A stretch of DNA of 64,000 nucleotides from HXMU1420-13 sp965601825 (lineage in GTDB: Bacteria; Bacteroidota; Rhodothermia; Balneolales; Balneolaceae). Below, one piece after another: positions 17,014 to 26,128 of this stretch. The translations under genes were made by a program, and so were the position numbers. Under the pieces are notes generated by a model. The model did no database searches. It was not told the DNA's origin and saw only the letters and a list, made by a program, of their open reading frames with translations. The stretch spans positions 2,480,001 to 2,544,000 of the forward strand of contig OZ271839.1 in assembly GCA_965601825.1 (NCBI GenBank), in the 5' to 3' direction. The stretch's first letter is position 1; every line of letters starts with the position of its first letter.

Positions 17014-20000
17014 ATGAAACGAGCAGCTCAATTCTTTTTTCTTCTATTAGTTTCTTTTTCGGTGTATGTAGGTTGTCAAACAACCAGTTCTAATGATGAT
17101 GTTTCCGTTACAGGAAATGTTATAGACGGCACAACAGGTGATCCAATTCCGCAAGCAATTGTTGAAATAACATCACCGGCAGAATTTGCAGGTACTGCAA
17201 AAATTACTGATGCAAACGGTGGATTCACATTTACTGAATTAACAGTTACTGATTCACCTACACTAGTATTATCCATTCGAAAAACGGGCTACAATGATGG
17301 TACTATCAATGTTCCTGTATCTGCAGGTTTAGAGATAACCCTTGATCAACCTATTCAGTTAACTGCAATAAATACCGGTGGTGGTGGCGGTGATACCGGT
17401 GGTGAAGTTTCAGGACCTTCCGAAGGCGCCGCAGCAATAATTCTAGATTCAATTGAGAATTCAGTTCTAAATATCCAGGGAACCGGTGGACTCGTGAGTA
17501 CTTCTTTCACATTCCAGGTTCAGGATTCAGCTGGTAGGAATCTTGATTTAAATAACTCAGTAACGGTCGATTTCTCAATAGTTTCAGGTCCAAACGGTGG
17601 AGAAGGTATTTTACCAACTAGTTTGGAAACAAACGCTAGTGGTAAGGTCACATCAAATTTCTATTCCGGTACTTTAGCAGGTGTAGTGCAAATTCAGGCC
17701 CAAATTGTTCGACAAGACGTTGGTCTGACAATCACCTCTACCCCAGTTGCAATTACAATAAATGGTGGCTTTCCAACTCAAGCTGGATTCTACTTAACAT
17801 CTAATCAAACAAACTTAGAAAGTTCTAATACCCAGGAAAGCACGGTTATCGCCAAAATGGTTGACCAATTCAGTAATCCTGTTAAACCCGGAACGGCTGT
17901 TTACTTCAGTACGACCATTGGTTCCATTGAAGGTTCAAATGGTAATCAAAGTAATGAAGATGGCGAGGTCGCTGTTACTTTCTGGTGTGATGGAAATTTA
18001 GGTAGTGGCATTATCACAGCAAGAACCGTGGGAGAAAATGCTGAAAATATCACAAGAGACCTTCCGGTTGTATGTTCAGCGAGTGATGCCTCAATCACTG
18101 TTAGTCCATCAAGTTTCACAATTCAACAAGGTGAATCACAACGATTCGACTATACAGTTACTGATATAGATGGCAGACCAATGGCAAAAGGCACCCAAAT
18201 TCGAGTTGTTGATACTATTGATGATAGTTACGATTTAGATGGAAATGTTAATGTTACAATTCCTGACGTGACAGATACAGGTGAAGGGAAAACAGAATTC
18301 TCTTTCGTGATGCAATACTTTGGTGCCGATAATGGTGATATCATAGTACCGATTATTGTTACCGCTCCTTCCGGACAAGAGACTATTTTCAATATTGCCG
18401 GCAATACTTCTGGTGTAGAGATATCCGGGCCATCTGCTGGAGCTGCTGCTATTGAATTACAAACTATATCTCAAACCAGGCTAAATGTAGCTGAGACGGG
18501 TGGAATTACAAATTCTGTACTTACTTTCGTTGTACGCGATTCGTCTGGTAGAGCCATAGATCTCGATAATCAAATCAGCGTTAACTTTGAAGTGGCAACT
18601 GGTCCTGGCGGCGGCGAAGGTGTACTTCCTGCTACAGCATTAACTGATGCGTCAGGTTTGGTAAGTACTAATTTCTACAGTGGTGATTCAGCTGGTGTCG
18701 TTCAAATTCGTGCTTACATTGATAGATCTGATGTAGGTTTAGTAATTGAGTCCAAACCTGTTGCAATAGTAATTGACGGTGGCTTCCCTACTGTGGAAGG
18801 ATTTGAAGTTACATTAGAAAATACAAACATCGATCAAAGTGATATTTCACTTGTCGTAGCCAAATTAACTGATAGATTTGGTAATCCTGTGAAAACAGGG
18901 ACTGCCGTCTATTTTAGCACAACCTTTGGATCCGTTGATGCAGTCGGTTTCACGAATGTAAGCGGATATGCAATTCATCCTTCTACTCCTGGTGGTGCAA
19001 TAAGGCAAACCTGTGAAGGAATCGGTGATGCGAATCAAGGTGGTAACGGTATTTTGACTGCTACAACGGCGGATGCTGATGAAAACGAGATATCAGTTCA
19101 AATACCATTTATTTGTTCTAGTTCTGATGCTATAATCACCGCTACACCAACTGATTTCAATATCGATGCAGGAGAATCTCAAACGTTTGATTTCACTGTT
19201 ACAAATCAGCAAGGTGATCCAATGCCGGCGGGAACTTTCATTAGCGTTTCAACACCAGCTGCTGTTTCCTTAACTGGAGATACCTTCTTTGAATTAGGTG
19301 ATTATCTAACAACTGGTGATGGAAGAACTGATTTCACATTTGTACTTCAAGATCGTGGATTCGACTCTAAGGATGTTAATATTGTTATAACAGTTAGGTC
19401 TCCATCAGATGTTGTTACAAGATATGATGCAATAAACGGTAGCATTCTAGCCGAAGATTCCGGTGGCGGAGTCACTGGCCCTGCTACAGGTGCAGCTACA
19501 ATTATCTTGAATAATGTATCAGAAGATGTAATTAACATTCAGGGTACAGGTGGAATTGTAAACACAGCTTTTACTTTCCAGGTACAAGATAGTGCTGGTA
19601 GAAATCTTGATTTGAACAATCAGACTCTAGTCAATTTTAGTATTCTTGTTGGACCAGGCGGTGGTGAAGGATTATTACCTGCCTCTGCATTAACCAATAG
19701 TTCCGGTAGAGTTACTACTTCCCTATTCTCTGGAAATAGAGCCGGCGTTGTGCAAGTACAAGCTGAAATTGTTCGAGCTGATATTGGTCTAACCATCAGA
19801 TCAAAACCAGTTGCTGTTACTATCCATGGTGGATTCCCTGATCAAGATCATTTTAGTTTAGCTCCGAACAAATACAATTTCGAAGGTTATTCAATAAATG
19901 GTAATACGAATGCAATTACAGCCATAATTGGGGATGAATTTAGTAACCCGGTTAAACCAGGTACAGCGGTCTACTTCAGTAGTACAGGTGGAATTATTGA

Positions 20001-20544
20001 AGGTTCCGGTACTGGTAACACTAATACCCAAGGCTTTGTAAGTGTTCAGTTAATTTCTGGTGGACCTAGACCAAATGATGCACAAACTGTTGATGGTACT
20101 CCTTTCCCAAGACCGGGATTAAGTACAGTTACAGCTTCTACAGTTGATAAAGACAACAACCTAATTTCAGAATCAGTAAATGTCGTCTTCTCAACTTCAG
20201 GTGCAAATATTACGGCAAGTCCCACAACATTTGATTTAACTCCTGATGGTGGTGAAACCTTTACATACACTGTCACGGATTTAAATGGAAATCCAATGGC
20301 TGCCGGAACTACAATAACCATTGATGCAGGTCAAGGTATGGAGGTTACAGGTGATGGTACTGTAATTCTGGGTAATTATATATTCCCTGGTCCGGGAGCA
20401 ACAGAATTCACTTTCTCAATCAGAGATATCGATGAAGATTCCTCTGAACCTGCTGATCTTTCAATCAGTATAACGGTTACTTCCCCATCAGGAAATGTAA
20501 CTCAACTAACCCCGATATCGGGAACTAGAAGAAAAGGATTCTAA
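17014..20544 (+). CDS. Large surface lipoprotein with three Ig-like repeat units
   Basis: A 1,176-residue protein with a lipobox ending at Cys21 (SFSVYVGC). Residues about 30-110 are a carboxypeptidase-regulatory-like beta sandwich (VTGNVIDGTTGDPIPQAIV). A Gly-rich linker leads into three long tandem units starting near 133, 471 and 821. Each has a BIG/invasin-like domain (SFTFQVQDSAGRNLDL type), a second with NPVKPGTAVYFS, and a third with a YTVTDxxGxPMAxGT motif. Such proteins act as surface adhesins or stalks. No enzymatic motif or type IX sorting domain is visible at the C-terminus. It is a single gene with its own terminator. Asp/Asn-rich loops may bind calcium (inference). Confidence 0.8.
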   Translation: MKRAAQFFFLLLVSFSVYVGCQTTSSNDDVSVTGNVIDGTTGDPIPQAIVEITSPAEFAGTAKITDANGGFTFTELTVTDSPTLVLSIRKTGYNDGTINVPVSAGLEITLDQPIQLTAINTGGGGGDTGGEVSGPSEGAAAIILDSIENSVLNIQGTGGLVSTSFTFQVQDSAGRNLDLNNSVTVDFSIVSGPNGGEGILPTSLETNASGKVTSNFYSGTLAGVVQIQAQIVRQDVGLTITSTPVAITINGGFPTQAGFYLTSNQTNLESSNTQESTVIAKMVDQFSNPVKPGTAVYFSTTIGSIEGSNGNQSNEDGEVAVTFWCDGNLGSGIITARTVGENAENITRDLPVVCSASDASITVSPSSFTIQQGESQRFDYTVTDIDGRPMAKGTQIRVVDTIDDSYDLDGNVNVTIPDVTDTGEGKTEFSFVMQYFGADNGDIIVPIIVTAPSGQETIFNIAGNTSGVEISGPSAGAAAIELQTISQTRLNVAETGGITNSVLTFVVRDSSGRAIDLDNQISVNFEVATGPGGGEGVLPATALTDASGLVSTNFYSGDSAGVVQIRAYIDRSDVGLVIESKPVAIVIDGGFPTVEGFEVTLENTNIDQSDISLVVAKLTDRFGNPVKTGTAVYFSTTFGSVDAVGFTNVSGYAIHPSTPGGAIRQTCEGIGDANQGGNGILTATTADADENEISVQIPFICSSSDAIITATPTDFNIDAGESQTFDFTVTNQQGDPMPAGTFISVSTPAAVSLTGDTFFELGDYLTTGDGRTDFTFVLQDRGFDSKDVNIVITVRSPSDVVTRYDAINGSILAEDSGGGVTGPATGAATIILNNVSEDVINIQGTGGIVNTAFTFQVQDSAGRNLDLNNQTLVNFSILVGPGGGEGLLPASALTNSSGRVTTSLFSGNRAGVVQVQAEIVRADIGLTIRSKPVAVTIHGGFPDQDHFSLAPNKYNFEGYSINGNTNAITAIIGDEFSNPVKPGTAVYFSSTGGIIEGSGTGNTNTQGFVSVQLISGGPRPNDAQTVDGTPFPRPGLSTVTASTVDKDNNLISESVNVVFSTSGANITASPTTFDLTPDGGETFTYTVTDLNGNPMAAGTTITIDAGQGMEVTGDGTVILGNYIFPGPGATEFTFSIRDIDEDSSEPADLSISITVTSPSGNVTQLTPISGTRRKGF
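17410..20541 (+). repeat. Three tandem ~1-kb coding repeats
   Basis: Units start near 17410, 18424 and 19474 and are recognised by GPSEGAAAI, GPSAGAAAI and GPATGAATI. Units one and three are the most alike (for example QVQDSAGRNLDLNN in both), which suggests a more recent duplication or gene conversion between them than with unit two. Confidence 0.8.
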
Positions 20545-20552
20545 TTCTTAAT

Positions 20553-20584
20553 AAGTGCTGAGCCAAAAACTCAGCACTTTTTTT
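20553..20584 (+). terminator. Rho-independent terminator after Ig-like lipoprotein gene
   Basis: AAGTGCTGAG and CTCAGCACTT form a perfect 10-bp stem with a 7-base loop, followed by a run of T residues. Confidence 0.9.
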
Positions 20585-20635
20585 ATATAGTTCGCCCAAA
20601 TTTCTCTTACCTTAATTCCAAATTAGGTACAGTAT

Positions 20636-22039
20636 TTGGAAATAGAGAAAAAACATCCATCTCTGTGGGATGATATCAAGGCATCAATAGCCGGTACAGA
20701 ACAAGATTTCACTGAGGGTAAATTAGGAAGAGCTATTCTATTGCTTTCGATTCCAATGGTTCTGGAAATGTCAATGGAATCGATATTCGCTGTTGTAGAT
20801 ATTTTCTTTGTATCACGCCTTGGAGCACAAGCTGTTGCTACAGTCGGTATCACTGAGTCTCTTATCACTATTATTTACGCCATTGGGATTGGTCTAGCCA
20901 TGGGAACCACTGCCTTAGTAGCTAGGCGAGTTGGGGAAAAAGATATGGATGGAGCAGCTGTATCTGCAATTCAGGCTATTCTAGTTGCTATTCTGGTTTC
21001 AATACCCATCTCATTAATTGGAATCTTCTTTTCAAAAGAGCTACTGCAATTAATGGGAGCAGAATCTGAAATTGTAGAGAATTTATATGGGTATACCACC
21101 ATAATGATTGGTGGTAATATTGTAATCATGCTACTCTTTGTAATTAATGCAATCTTTAGAGGTGCTGGTGATGCTGCCATTTCAATGCGAGTTCTATGGT
21201 TAGCAAATGGGTTAAATATCATTCTAGATCCGCTATTAATATTTGGTATCGGTTTCTTCCCTGAACTTGGTGTTAAAGGCGCCGCAGTGGCCACAGTTAC
21301 AGGTCGAGGTGTTGGCGTACTATATCAATTCTATCTACTAACAAACGGCAAGCATCGAATCAAAATACTGAGAGATCAGCTTCAGGTTCAATGGACTGTA
21401 ATGAAAAGACTAATTCGAGTTTCCCTTGGAGGTATTGGTCAATTCATCATTGCAACTTCAAGTTGGATTGGATTAGTGAGAATATTGGCTGAATTCGGAA
21501 GTATTACTGTTGCCGGATATACAATTGGAATTAGAATATTCATCTTTTCCATTTTACCATCTTGGGGAATGAGTAATGCAGCAGCAACACTTGTCGGTCA
21601 AAATTTAGGTGCCGGAAAACCCGAAAGAGCTGAAAAATCTGTTTGGGCTACTGCCGGAGTTAACATGATATTTCTTGCATTAGTTGGCGTTACATTCTAT
21701 TTCACTGCTGATTTTCTGGTAGGATTATTTACTTCCGATCAGGAGATCATTGAAATTGGGGCACAATGCCTTAGGATTATTTCTTATGGCTATCTCTCCT
21801 ATGCATTTGGTATGATTATTATCCAAGCATTTAATGGTGCCGGAGACACAATGACTCCAACTGCAATTAATTTTATTTGTTTTTGGCTGGTTGAAATTCC
21901 GTTAGCTTATCTACTTGCTATGGAGTTCGGTTTAAAACAAGAAGGAGTATTTTATGCAATTGTTGCTGCAGAAACATTGCTTGCAGTACTCGGTTACTTA
22001 GTTTTTAGAAGAGGAAATTGGAAACAAAAAGAGGTATAA
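20636..22039 (+). CDS. MATE family efflux transporter
   Basis: A 467-residue multidrug and toxin extrusion protein with about 12 transmembrane helices and two pseudo-symmetric halves. Family patterns include LGRAILLLSIPMVLEM at the start, ALVARRVGEKD, and AATLVGQNLGAGKPERAE in the second half. A hydrophilic extension of about 30 residues precedes helix 1. The start is TTG at 20636. The gene is followed at once by the SUI1-like gene, with no base between stop and start. Substrate and coupling ion are not determinable. Confidence 0.85.
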   Translation: MEIEKKHPSLWDDIKASIAGTEQDFTEGKLGRAILLLSIPMVLEMSMESIFAVVDIFFVSRLGAQAVATVGITESLITIIYAIGIGLAMGTTALVARRVGEKDMDGAAVSAIQAILVAILVSIPISLIGIFFSKELLQLMGAESEIVENLYGYTTIMIGGNIVIMLLFVINAIFRGAGDAAISMRVLWLANGLNIILDPLLIFGIGFFPELGVKGAAVATVTGRGVGVLYQFYLLTNGKHRIKILRDQLQVQWTVMKRLIRVSLGGIGQFIIATSSWIGLVRILAEFGSITVAGYTIGIRIFIFSILPSWGMSNAAATLVGQNLGAGKPERAEKSVWATAGVNMIFLALVGVTFYFTADFLVGLFTSDQEIIEIGAQCLRIISYGYLSYAFGMIIIQAFNGAGDTMTPTAINFICFWLVEIPLAYLLAMEFGLKQEGVFYAIVAAETLLAVLGYLVFRRGNWKQKEV

Positions 22040-22261
22040 ATGAAGTTAAAAGTAACCATAGAATCTGGTGGACGAAGAGGTAAACAAGTCACTGTAATTC
22101 GAGGATTAACACATAATCCTCAGGTAATCGAGAGTCTGGCAAAAAAAATAAAGTCACAGTTAGGAACTGGTGGAACAATTAAAGGTAAGGTGATTGAAAT
22201 TCAGGGCAATCACCTTACAAAATTATCACATATCCTGATTAAAGAAGGTTATACAGTCTGA
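22040..22261 (+). CDS. eIF1/SUI1-like translation factor (YciH family)
   Basis: A 73-residue protein matching the SUI1 fold: VTVIRGL, LAKKIKSQLGTGGTIKG, IEIQGNH and the ending LIKEGYTV. Bacterial YciH proteins can influence start-site fidelity in vitro and may repress translation under stress. This copy lacks the usual N-terminal 30-40 residues of YciH, leaving only the core domain. It starts immediately after the MATE stop codon, so translation is probably coupled. The pairing with a transporter has no obvious functional reason. Confidence 0.85.
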   Translation: MKLKVTIESGGRRGKQVTVIRGLTHNPQVIESLAKKIKSQLGTGGTIKGKVIEIQGNHLTKLSHILIKEGYTV

Positions 22262-22263
22262 GA

Positions 22264-22755
22264 CTATAAAGATACTTTACTTTCCTGTTTTGGATCTAAA
22301 TCATACAATGATGAAGCGGTAGCCTGAATAGTCTTATACCACTCATTACCAAACTTATCGTTGATTGCATAAAAATCTGCAAAATCCGGTTTTCTAAGAT
22401 TCATCTTCCATTCTTGAGTTTTGGACTTAAAAGTTGGATCAACATGTAATAATTGATGATAAATCATCATTTCTTTTGTTTTCGAATCCAACATATCCCA
22501 GAGTTCGCCGGATACTTCAATCAGATAATCGTTACCCGAGTAATACTTAACCTCTCTGGTTGCTTTCATGCATTTTGCAGCACGTTGTTTTGAAATATGT
22601 GGATATACAAGAAAGTAGCCGATCTCTGCTGGACCAAACTCCAGGTTATAATCTTTAATTACTTTAGCAGAAATTGTCTCCATTTCCGGAGACTCCATAA
22701 GTTGTTTCTCTGATGATATAGTCTCTTCTGGAGCTAAAAAATCGTTCTCAGGCAT
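22264..22755 (-). CDS. Putative phage-metallopeptidase-like protein with altered active site
   Basis: A 163-residue soluble protein resembling the 'putative phage metallopeptidase' domain: an early strand/helix (IGYFLVYPHISKQRAAKCM), a central YHQLLHVDP and the tail KPDFADFYAINDKFGNEW. Active members carry an HELLH zinc motif. Here the catalytic Glu is Gln (HQLLH), while both zinc-binding His remain. It may therefore bind metal without cutting peptide bonds. It converges on the SUI1-like gene with two bases between them and is followed upstream by the DUF4920 gene. No phage genes surround it. Confidence 0.55.
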   Translation of the reverse strand: MPENDFLAPEETISSEKQLMESPEMETISAKVIKDYNLEFGPAEIGYFLVYPHISKQRAAKCMKATREVKYYSGNDYLIEVSGELWDMLDSKTKEMMIYHQLLHVDPTFKSKTQEWKMNLRKPDFADFYAINDKFGNEWYKTIQATASSLYDLDPKQESKVSL

Positions 22756-22759
22756 AAAT

Positions 22760-23251
22760 TTATTTAGATTTTGGAATCATAATGCTAGTGGCAACGATGG
22801 AATACTCTTTTTGTTCACCAACAATTTCATCAGCGTTTTCACCTGCATCTTCAGCGTAGTGTTTAGCCTGATCTTCAGTAAGAACTTTTTCAGACAAAAC
22901 ACCTCTAAACACCACTTCTTTCCCAGCAGAATTTGTAGGAATGAAGAAACCGTAGTCTTTGAAAGTTACTCTAGCGGAGTTATCACCATCTACTGCAATA
23001 AAAAAACAGCCTTTTTTCTTACATACCTTATTCACCTTTGCTGTAAAGAAAACTTCGGATTCTTCAATTGGTTTATTGATTGCATCGGAAAGACTTTGTG
23101 CATCAGATGCTAATTCTAAATCCATTTCACTACCAAAAATTTCATATTCATCGGTGGCAGTAATTGGATCTGATAATCGAATTACGTCAGAATCCTGAGC
23201 AAATGTGTTAACTGAAAACAATAGTAAAAGTGTAAACAATAAGTATTTCAT
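22760..23251 (-). CDS. Exported DUF4920 protein
   Basis: A 163-residue periplasmic protein with a signal peptide cut near Ala18 (NTFAQ). The body matches the DUF4920 family of Bacteroidota: FTAKVNKVCKKKGCF with two cysteines, a beta strand ARVTFKDYGFFIP, and a C-terminal EYSIVATSIMIP. The fold resembles OB-like domains of nucleic-acid or metal-binding envelope proteins, but no function is established. The Cys pair could form a disulphide or bind metal. It lies four bases upstream of the metallopeptidase-like gene, so the two are likely co-transcribed. Confidence 0.7.
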   Translation of the reverse strand: MKYLLFTLLLLFSVNTFAQDSDVIRLSDPITATDEYEIFGSEMDLELASDAQSLSDAINKPIEESEVFFTAKVNKVCKKKGCFFIAVDGDNSARVTFKDYGFFIPTNSAGKEVVFRGVLSEKVLTEDQAKHYAEDAGENADEIVGEQKEYSIVATSIMIPKSK

Positions 23252-23329
23252 AGCATTATATTTTTTTGAGAAAATAAGAAACTATCTGGGATCTTATCTC
23301 CTTGAATATTTCAAATCTTTTTCAATTGG

Positions 23330-23731
23330 ATGAAAAGTATAGTAACAATTATTGGAACCTTCTTCTTCGGATTATTCTGTGAACTTTTTATCCGAGTTGT
23401 GATCATTTTTTATCATCAATCAGAGTTTACTTTTTCGGGCATCTCAAGTTTACCCGGATTTGGATGGGTTTTTATCCTCGGACTTGGCTTATTTACTGCT
23501 ACATGGATCGCCAGTATGCTGGCAGTTACAATAACTAATTTTGCCCCTTTTAAGCATTTGATAGCACTATTCACATTATTTCTACTATGGCGAATAAGTG
23601 AATATTTTGGAATGGATGAATCGTCTCTTATCTACACATTTGGAATTATCATTATTCAGTTCACAGCAATTGCCTTAGCTTATTTCATCAAAGTAAAAAC
23701 CAATGTTCAGACCACTCCTACTGCTGATTAG
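23330..23731 (+). CDS. Small membrane protein of unknown function
   Basis: A 133-residue protein with four predicted transmembrane helices (about 4-28, 45-68, 70-92, 98-120). I recognise no family. Its last 29 bases overlap the start of the propeller lipoprotein gene, so the two are probably translated together. The C-terminus is hydrophilic (VKTNVQTTPTAD). Confidence 0.6.
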   Translation: MKSIVTIIGTFFFGLFCELFIRVVIIFYHQSEFTFSGISSLPGFGWVFILGLGLFTATWIASMLAVTITNFAPFKHLIALFTLFLLWRISEYFGMDESSLIYTFGIIIIQFTAIALAYFIKVKTNVQTTPTAD

Positions 23732-24908
23732 TTTTCTAATTGCAGGTTGTTCTACTCAAATAACTCCCTTCGAAATAGATAATCCTGCTAGCGATAATGG
23801 TAAATATCCAAGACTATTTACTGATAACATAGGCACAGTATTTATGAGTTGGTATGAAGAACACAATGATACAACCAGACTCTATTACAGTGCTTTCGAG
23901 AATAATAATTGGGCAGATCCTGAACTGGTTTCAGCATCAGATAATTGGTTTGTTAATTGGGCTGATTTTCCATCAATAATTGGCGTTGATGGCAATTCAA
24001 TAGCAGCACATTGGCTTCAAAAAAAACCTGGCGGCACCTACTCTTATGATGTTAATATAGGACTTGCATCATCTGATTTCACTAATCCAATTACTCCTCA
24101 TAATGATGAAACACCAACAGAACACGGTTTTGCAAGTATGATTCCAGTATCTGATTCAACTTTTTATGCTGTGTGGTTAGATGGAAGAAACATGGATTCT
24201 GGACATGGACACGATCATTCTGATGAGCAACTTGCTGATTTATCCAAAGCAATGACTTTAAGAGGGGCGTTAATTGATCTTAGTGGGAATCTTGTAGATC
24301 AAGAGATTGACCCAAGTCTATGTGAGTGTTGTAATACCTCATTAGTAAAAACAAACGATGGTTTGCTAGTCGCTTATCGTGATCGCACACAAAATGAGGT
24401 AAGAGACATATATGTTAGCAATTATTCATTTCAAACAAACAGTTGGTCAGAGCCTAATTTAGTGCACAATGATAATTGGAAGATTGCTGCTTGCCCTGTT
24501 AATGGTCCATCAATGGATGCAGTTAATAATAAAGTAGCAATTGCATGGTTTACAGGAGCAAATGATCAGCCAGTTGTGAAACTATCCTTCTCATCAGATG
24601 CTGGCATCACATTCGCAGATCCTATAATTATTGATAATGCTGTTCCAATTGGTCGTGTAGATGTTGTGGCAGAAACCGAAGAAACTGCATGGGTATCCTG
24701 GATTACTCGCAGTGATGATTCAGCAATCTTAAAACTGGCAGAAGTATCCAGTAATACTGGAATCAAACATATCTACGACATTAGTGAAATTGATCCATCC
24801 AGGTCAACAGGATTTCCTCAAATAACTAGATTAGATGATGGTTTAATGCTTGCCTGGACAGATATCAGCGGAGAAAACCCTCGAATTATAACTCAGATTG
24901 TTCAATGA
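23703..24908 (+). CDS. Beta-propeller (BNR/sialidase-like) lipoprotein with CxCC motif
   Basis: A 401-residue lipoprotein: signal and lipobox ending at Cys16 (SFLIAGC). The body has repeating strands typical of BNR or sialidase propellers, such as FMSWYEEHNDTTRLYYS, YAVWLDGRN and VKLSFSSDAGITFADP. The catalytic residues of true sialidases are not evident. Two metal-like motifs stand out: HGHDH at about 168-172 and CECC at 207-210. A further Cys is in AACPVNGPSM. Binding of a transition metal such as copper is an inference. It overlaps the convergent alkaline phosphatase gene by 23 bases. Confidence 0.65.
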   Translation: MFRPLLLLISFLIAGCSTQITPFEIDNPASDNGKYPRLFTDNIGTVFMSWYEEHNDTTRLYYSAFENNNWADPELVSASDNWFVNWADFPSIIGVDGNSIAAHWLQKKPGGTYSYDVNIGLASSDFTNPITPHNDETPTEHGFASMIPVSDSTFYAVWLDGRNMDSGHGHDHSDEQLADLSKAMTLRGALIDLSGNLVDQEIDPSLCECCNTSLVKTNDGLLVAYRDRTQNEVRDIYVSNYSFQTNSWSEPNLVHNDNWKIAACPVNGPSMDAVNNKVAIAWFTGANDQPVVKLSFSSDAGITFADPIIIDNAVPIGRVDVVAETEETAWVSWITRSDDSAILKLAEVSSNTGIKHIYDISEIDPSRSTGFPQITRLDDGLMLAWTDISGENPRIITQIVQ

Positions 24909-26076
24909 TCTGAGGTAGCTTACCTAAACCTGCAATATCAGCAAGTTTAATCGCTATTTCAGTATTATCCCACCATCCTGTGAATTCAATTGCATGTGGG
25001 CCATAAGCTAATAATGGTACAGGAACTCCCGAATGGTTACCGGTTGCCCATGCAATTGCTATTTTATCTTGGGTGTTCCCAGATATAATATTCATACCAC
25101 CAGTTTCATGATCAGATGTAAGAATAACAAGAGTTTCACCATCTTCAACTGCAAAATCTAATACGGACTCTACTGCATCTTCAAGATCTGCAAACTCACG
25201 AATTATGTATTCTATGTCATTATCATGACCTGCCCAATCTATTTGTGAACTTTCAATCATTAAGAAAAAACCTTCTTCATTTGTATTTAATACTTCAATA
25301 GCTTTTTCAGACATTTCTCTTAACGTTGGTGTCCTGCTTTCTGAAGGCATTCCCGAATCAGAAAATAAACCCAGTATTTGTCCAGACTTTGATGAGTTCA
25401 ATTCTTCAAGATTTTCAACAACATCATAACCAATGGATTCAAATTCAGAAATCAAATTTCGATCGTCACTTCTGGAACTTACTGAATTAGATTGTGGAAT
25501 AAAGTATTCTAATCCACCTCCAAGGAAAACCTCTATACCAGAATCGAGATATTGAACCGCTATCTCATCTTGTTTATATCTACTATCTATGTGAGATGCA
25601 TAACTTGCTGGTGTTGCATGTGTAATAGTTGAGGTTGCAACCAGTCCGGTACTCTTTCCTTTCTCCTCTGCTAACTCCAATATGGTCTTACAAGCTCTAT
25701 TATCAGGTAATTGAGCTAACATTCCATTGTTTGTCTTAATACCGCAAGATAAGGCCGTACCGGCTGCAGCTGAGTCTGTAATTAAGCGGTTTGCTGCATG
25801 CGTGTTAAAAAAACCTGTTACTGGCATTCGCTGACTATGAAGCTCTCCATCTGGTCCGGCAAAATTGATCTGTGCTGAAGCTAATTGAGCCATTCCAATC
25901 CCATCTCCTATAATAAAGATTACATTTTTGATTGGCCTGTCTTCAACTAATGGAAGTCTTTCAAGCGGTCTTTGATTTACATTCTTAACAGTAAGGCTAT
26001 CAATATCTAATTGTTGAAAGCCACTAACTGTTTGAGTAAATAGTGAAATCAGAAAAATTGAAAATATTATACGCAT
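24886..26076 (-). CDS. Alkaline phosphatase (PhoA superfamily), exported
   Basis: A 396-residue periplasmic enzyme with an N-terminal signal peptide (about 1-20). The metal ligand Asp is in FIIGDGIGMAQ, and the phosphorylated Ser in TDSAAAGTALSCG. Further zinc ligands are in SSQIDWAGHDND, LTSDHETGG and TGNHSG. The enzyme removes phosphate from many monoesters. No Pho-box-like repeat is seen upstream. Between it and the helicase gene, an AATTAGTGT/ACACTAATT hairpin (26082-26102) occurs, which could end the helicase transcript. Confidence 0.9.
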   Translation of the reverse strand: MRIIFSIFLISLFTQTVSGFQQLDIDSLTVKNVNQRPLERLPLVEDRPIKNVIFIIGDGIGMAQLASAQINFAGPDGELHSQRMPVTGFFNTHAANRLITDSAAAGTALSCGIKTNNGMLAQLPDNRACKTILELAEEKGKSTGLVATSTITHATPASYASHIDSRYKQDEIAVQYLDSGIEVFLGGGLEYFIPQSNSVSSRSDDRNLISEFESIGYDVVENLEELNSSKSGQILGLFSDSGMPSESRTPTLREMSEKAIEVLNTNEEGFFLMIESSQIDWAGHDNDIEYIIREFADLEDAVESVLDFAVEDGETLVILTSDHETGGMNIISGNTQDKIAIAWATGNHSGVPVPLLAYGPHAIEFTGWWDNTEIAIKLADIAGLGKLPQIIEQSEL

Positions 26077-26128
26077 GATGAATTAGTGTTTTACACTAAT
26101 TTAGCCTTCCTAAATTAACTTAATATTT

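Noticed and set aside
22264..22755. Prophage remnant suggested by the phage-type metallopeptidase domain
   Set aside because: No other phage gene, attachment site or composition change was seen around it.
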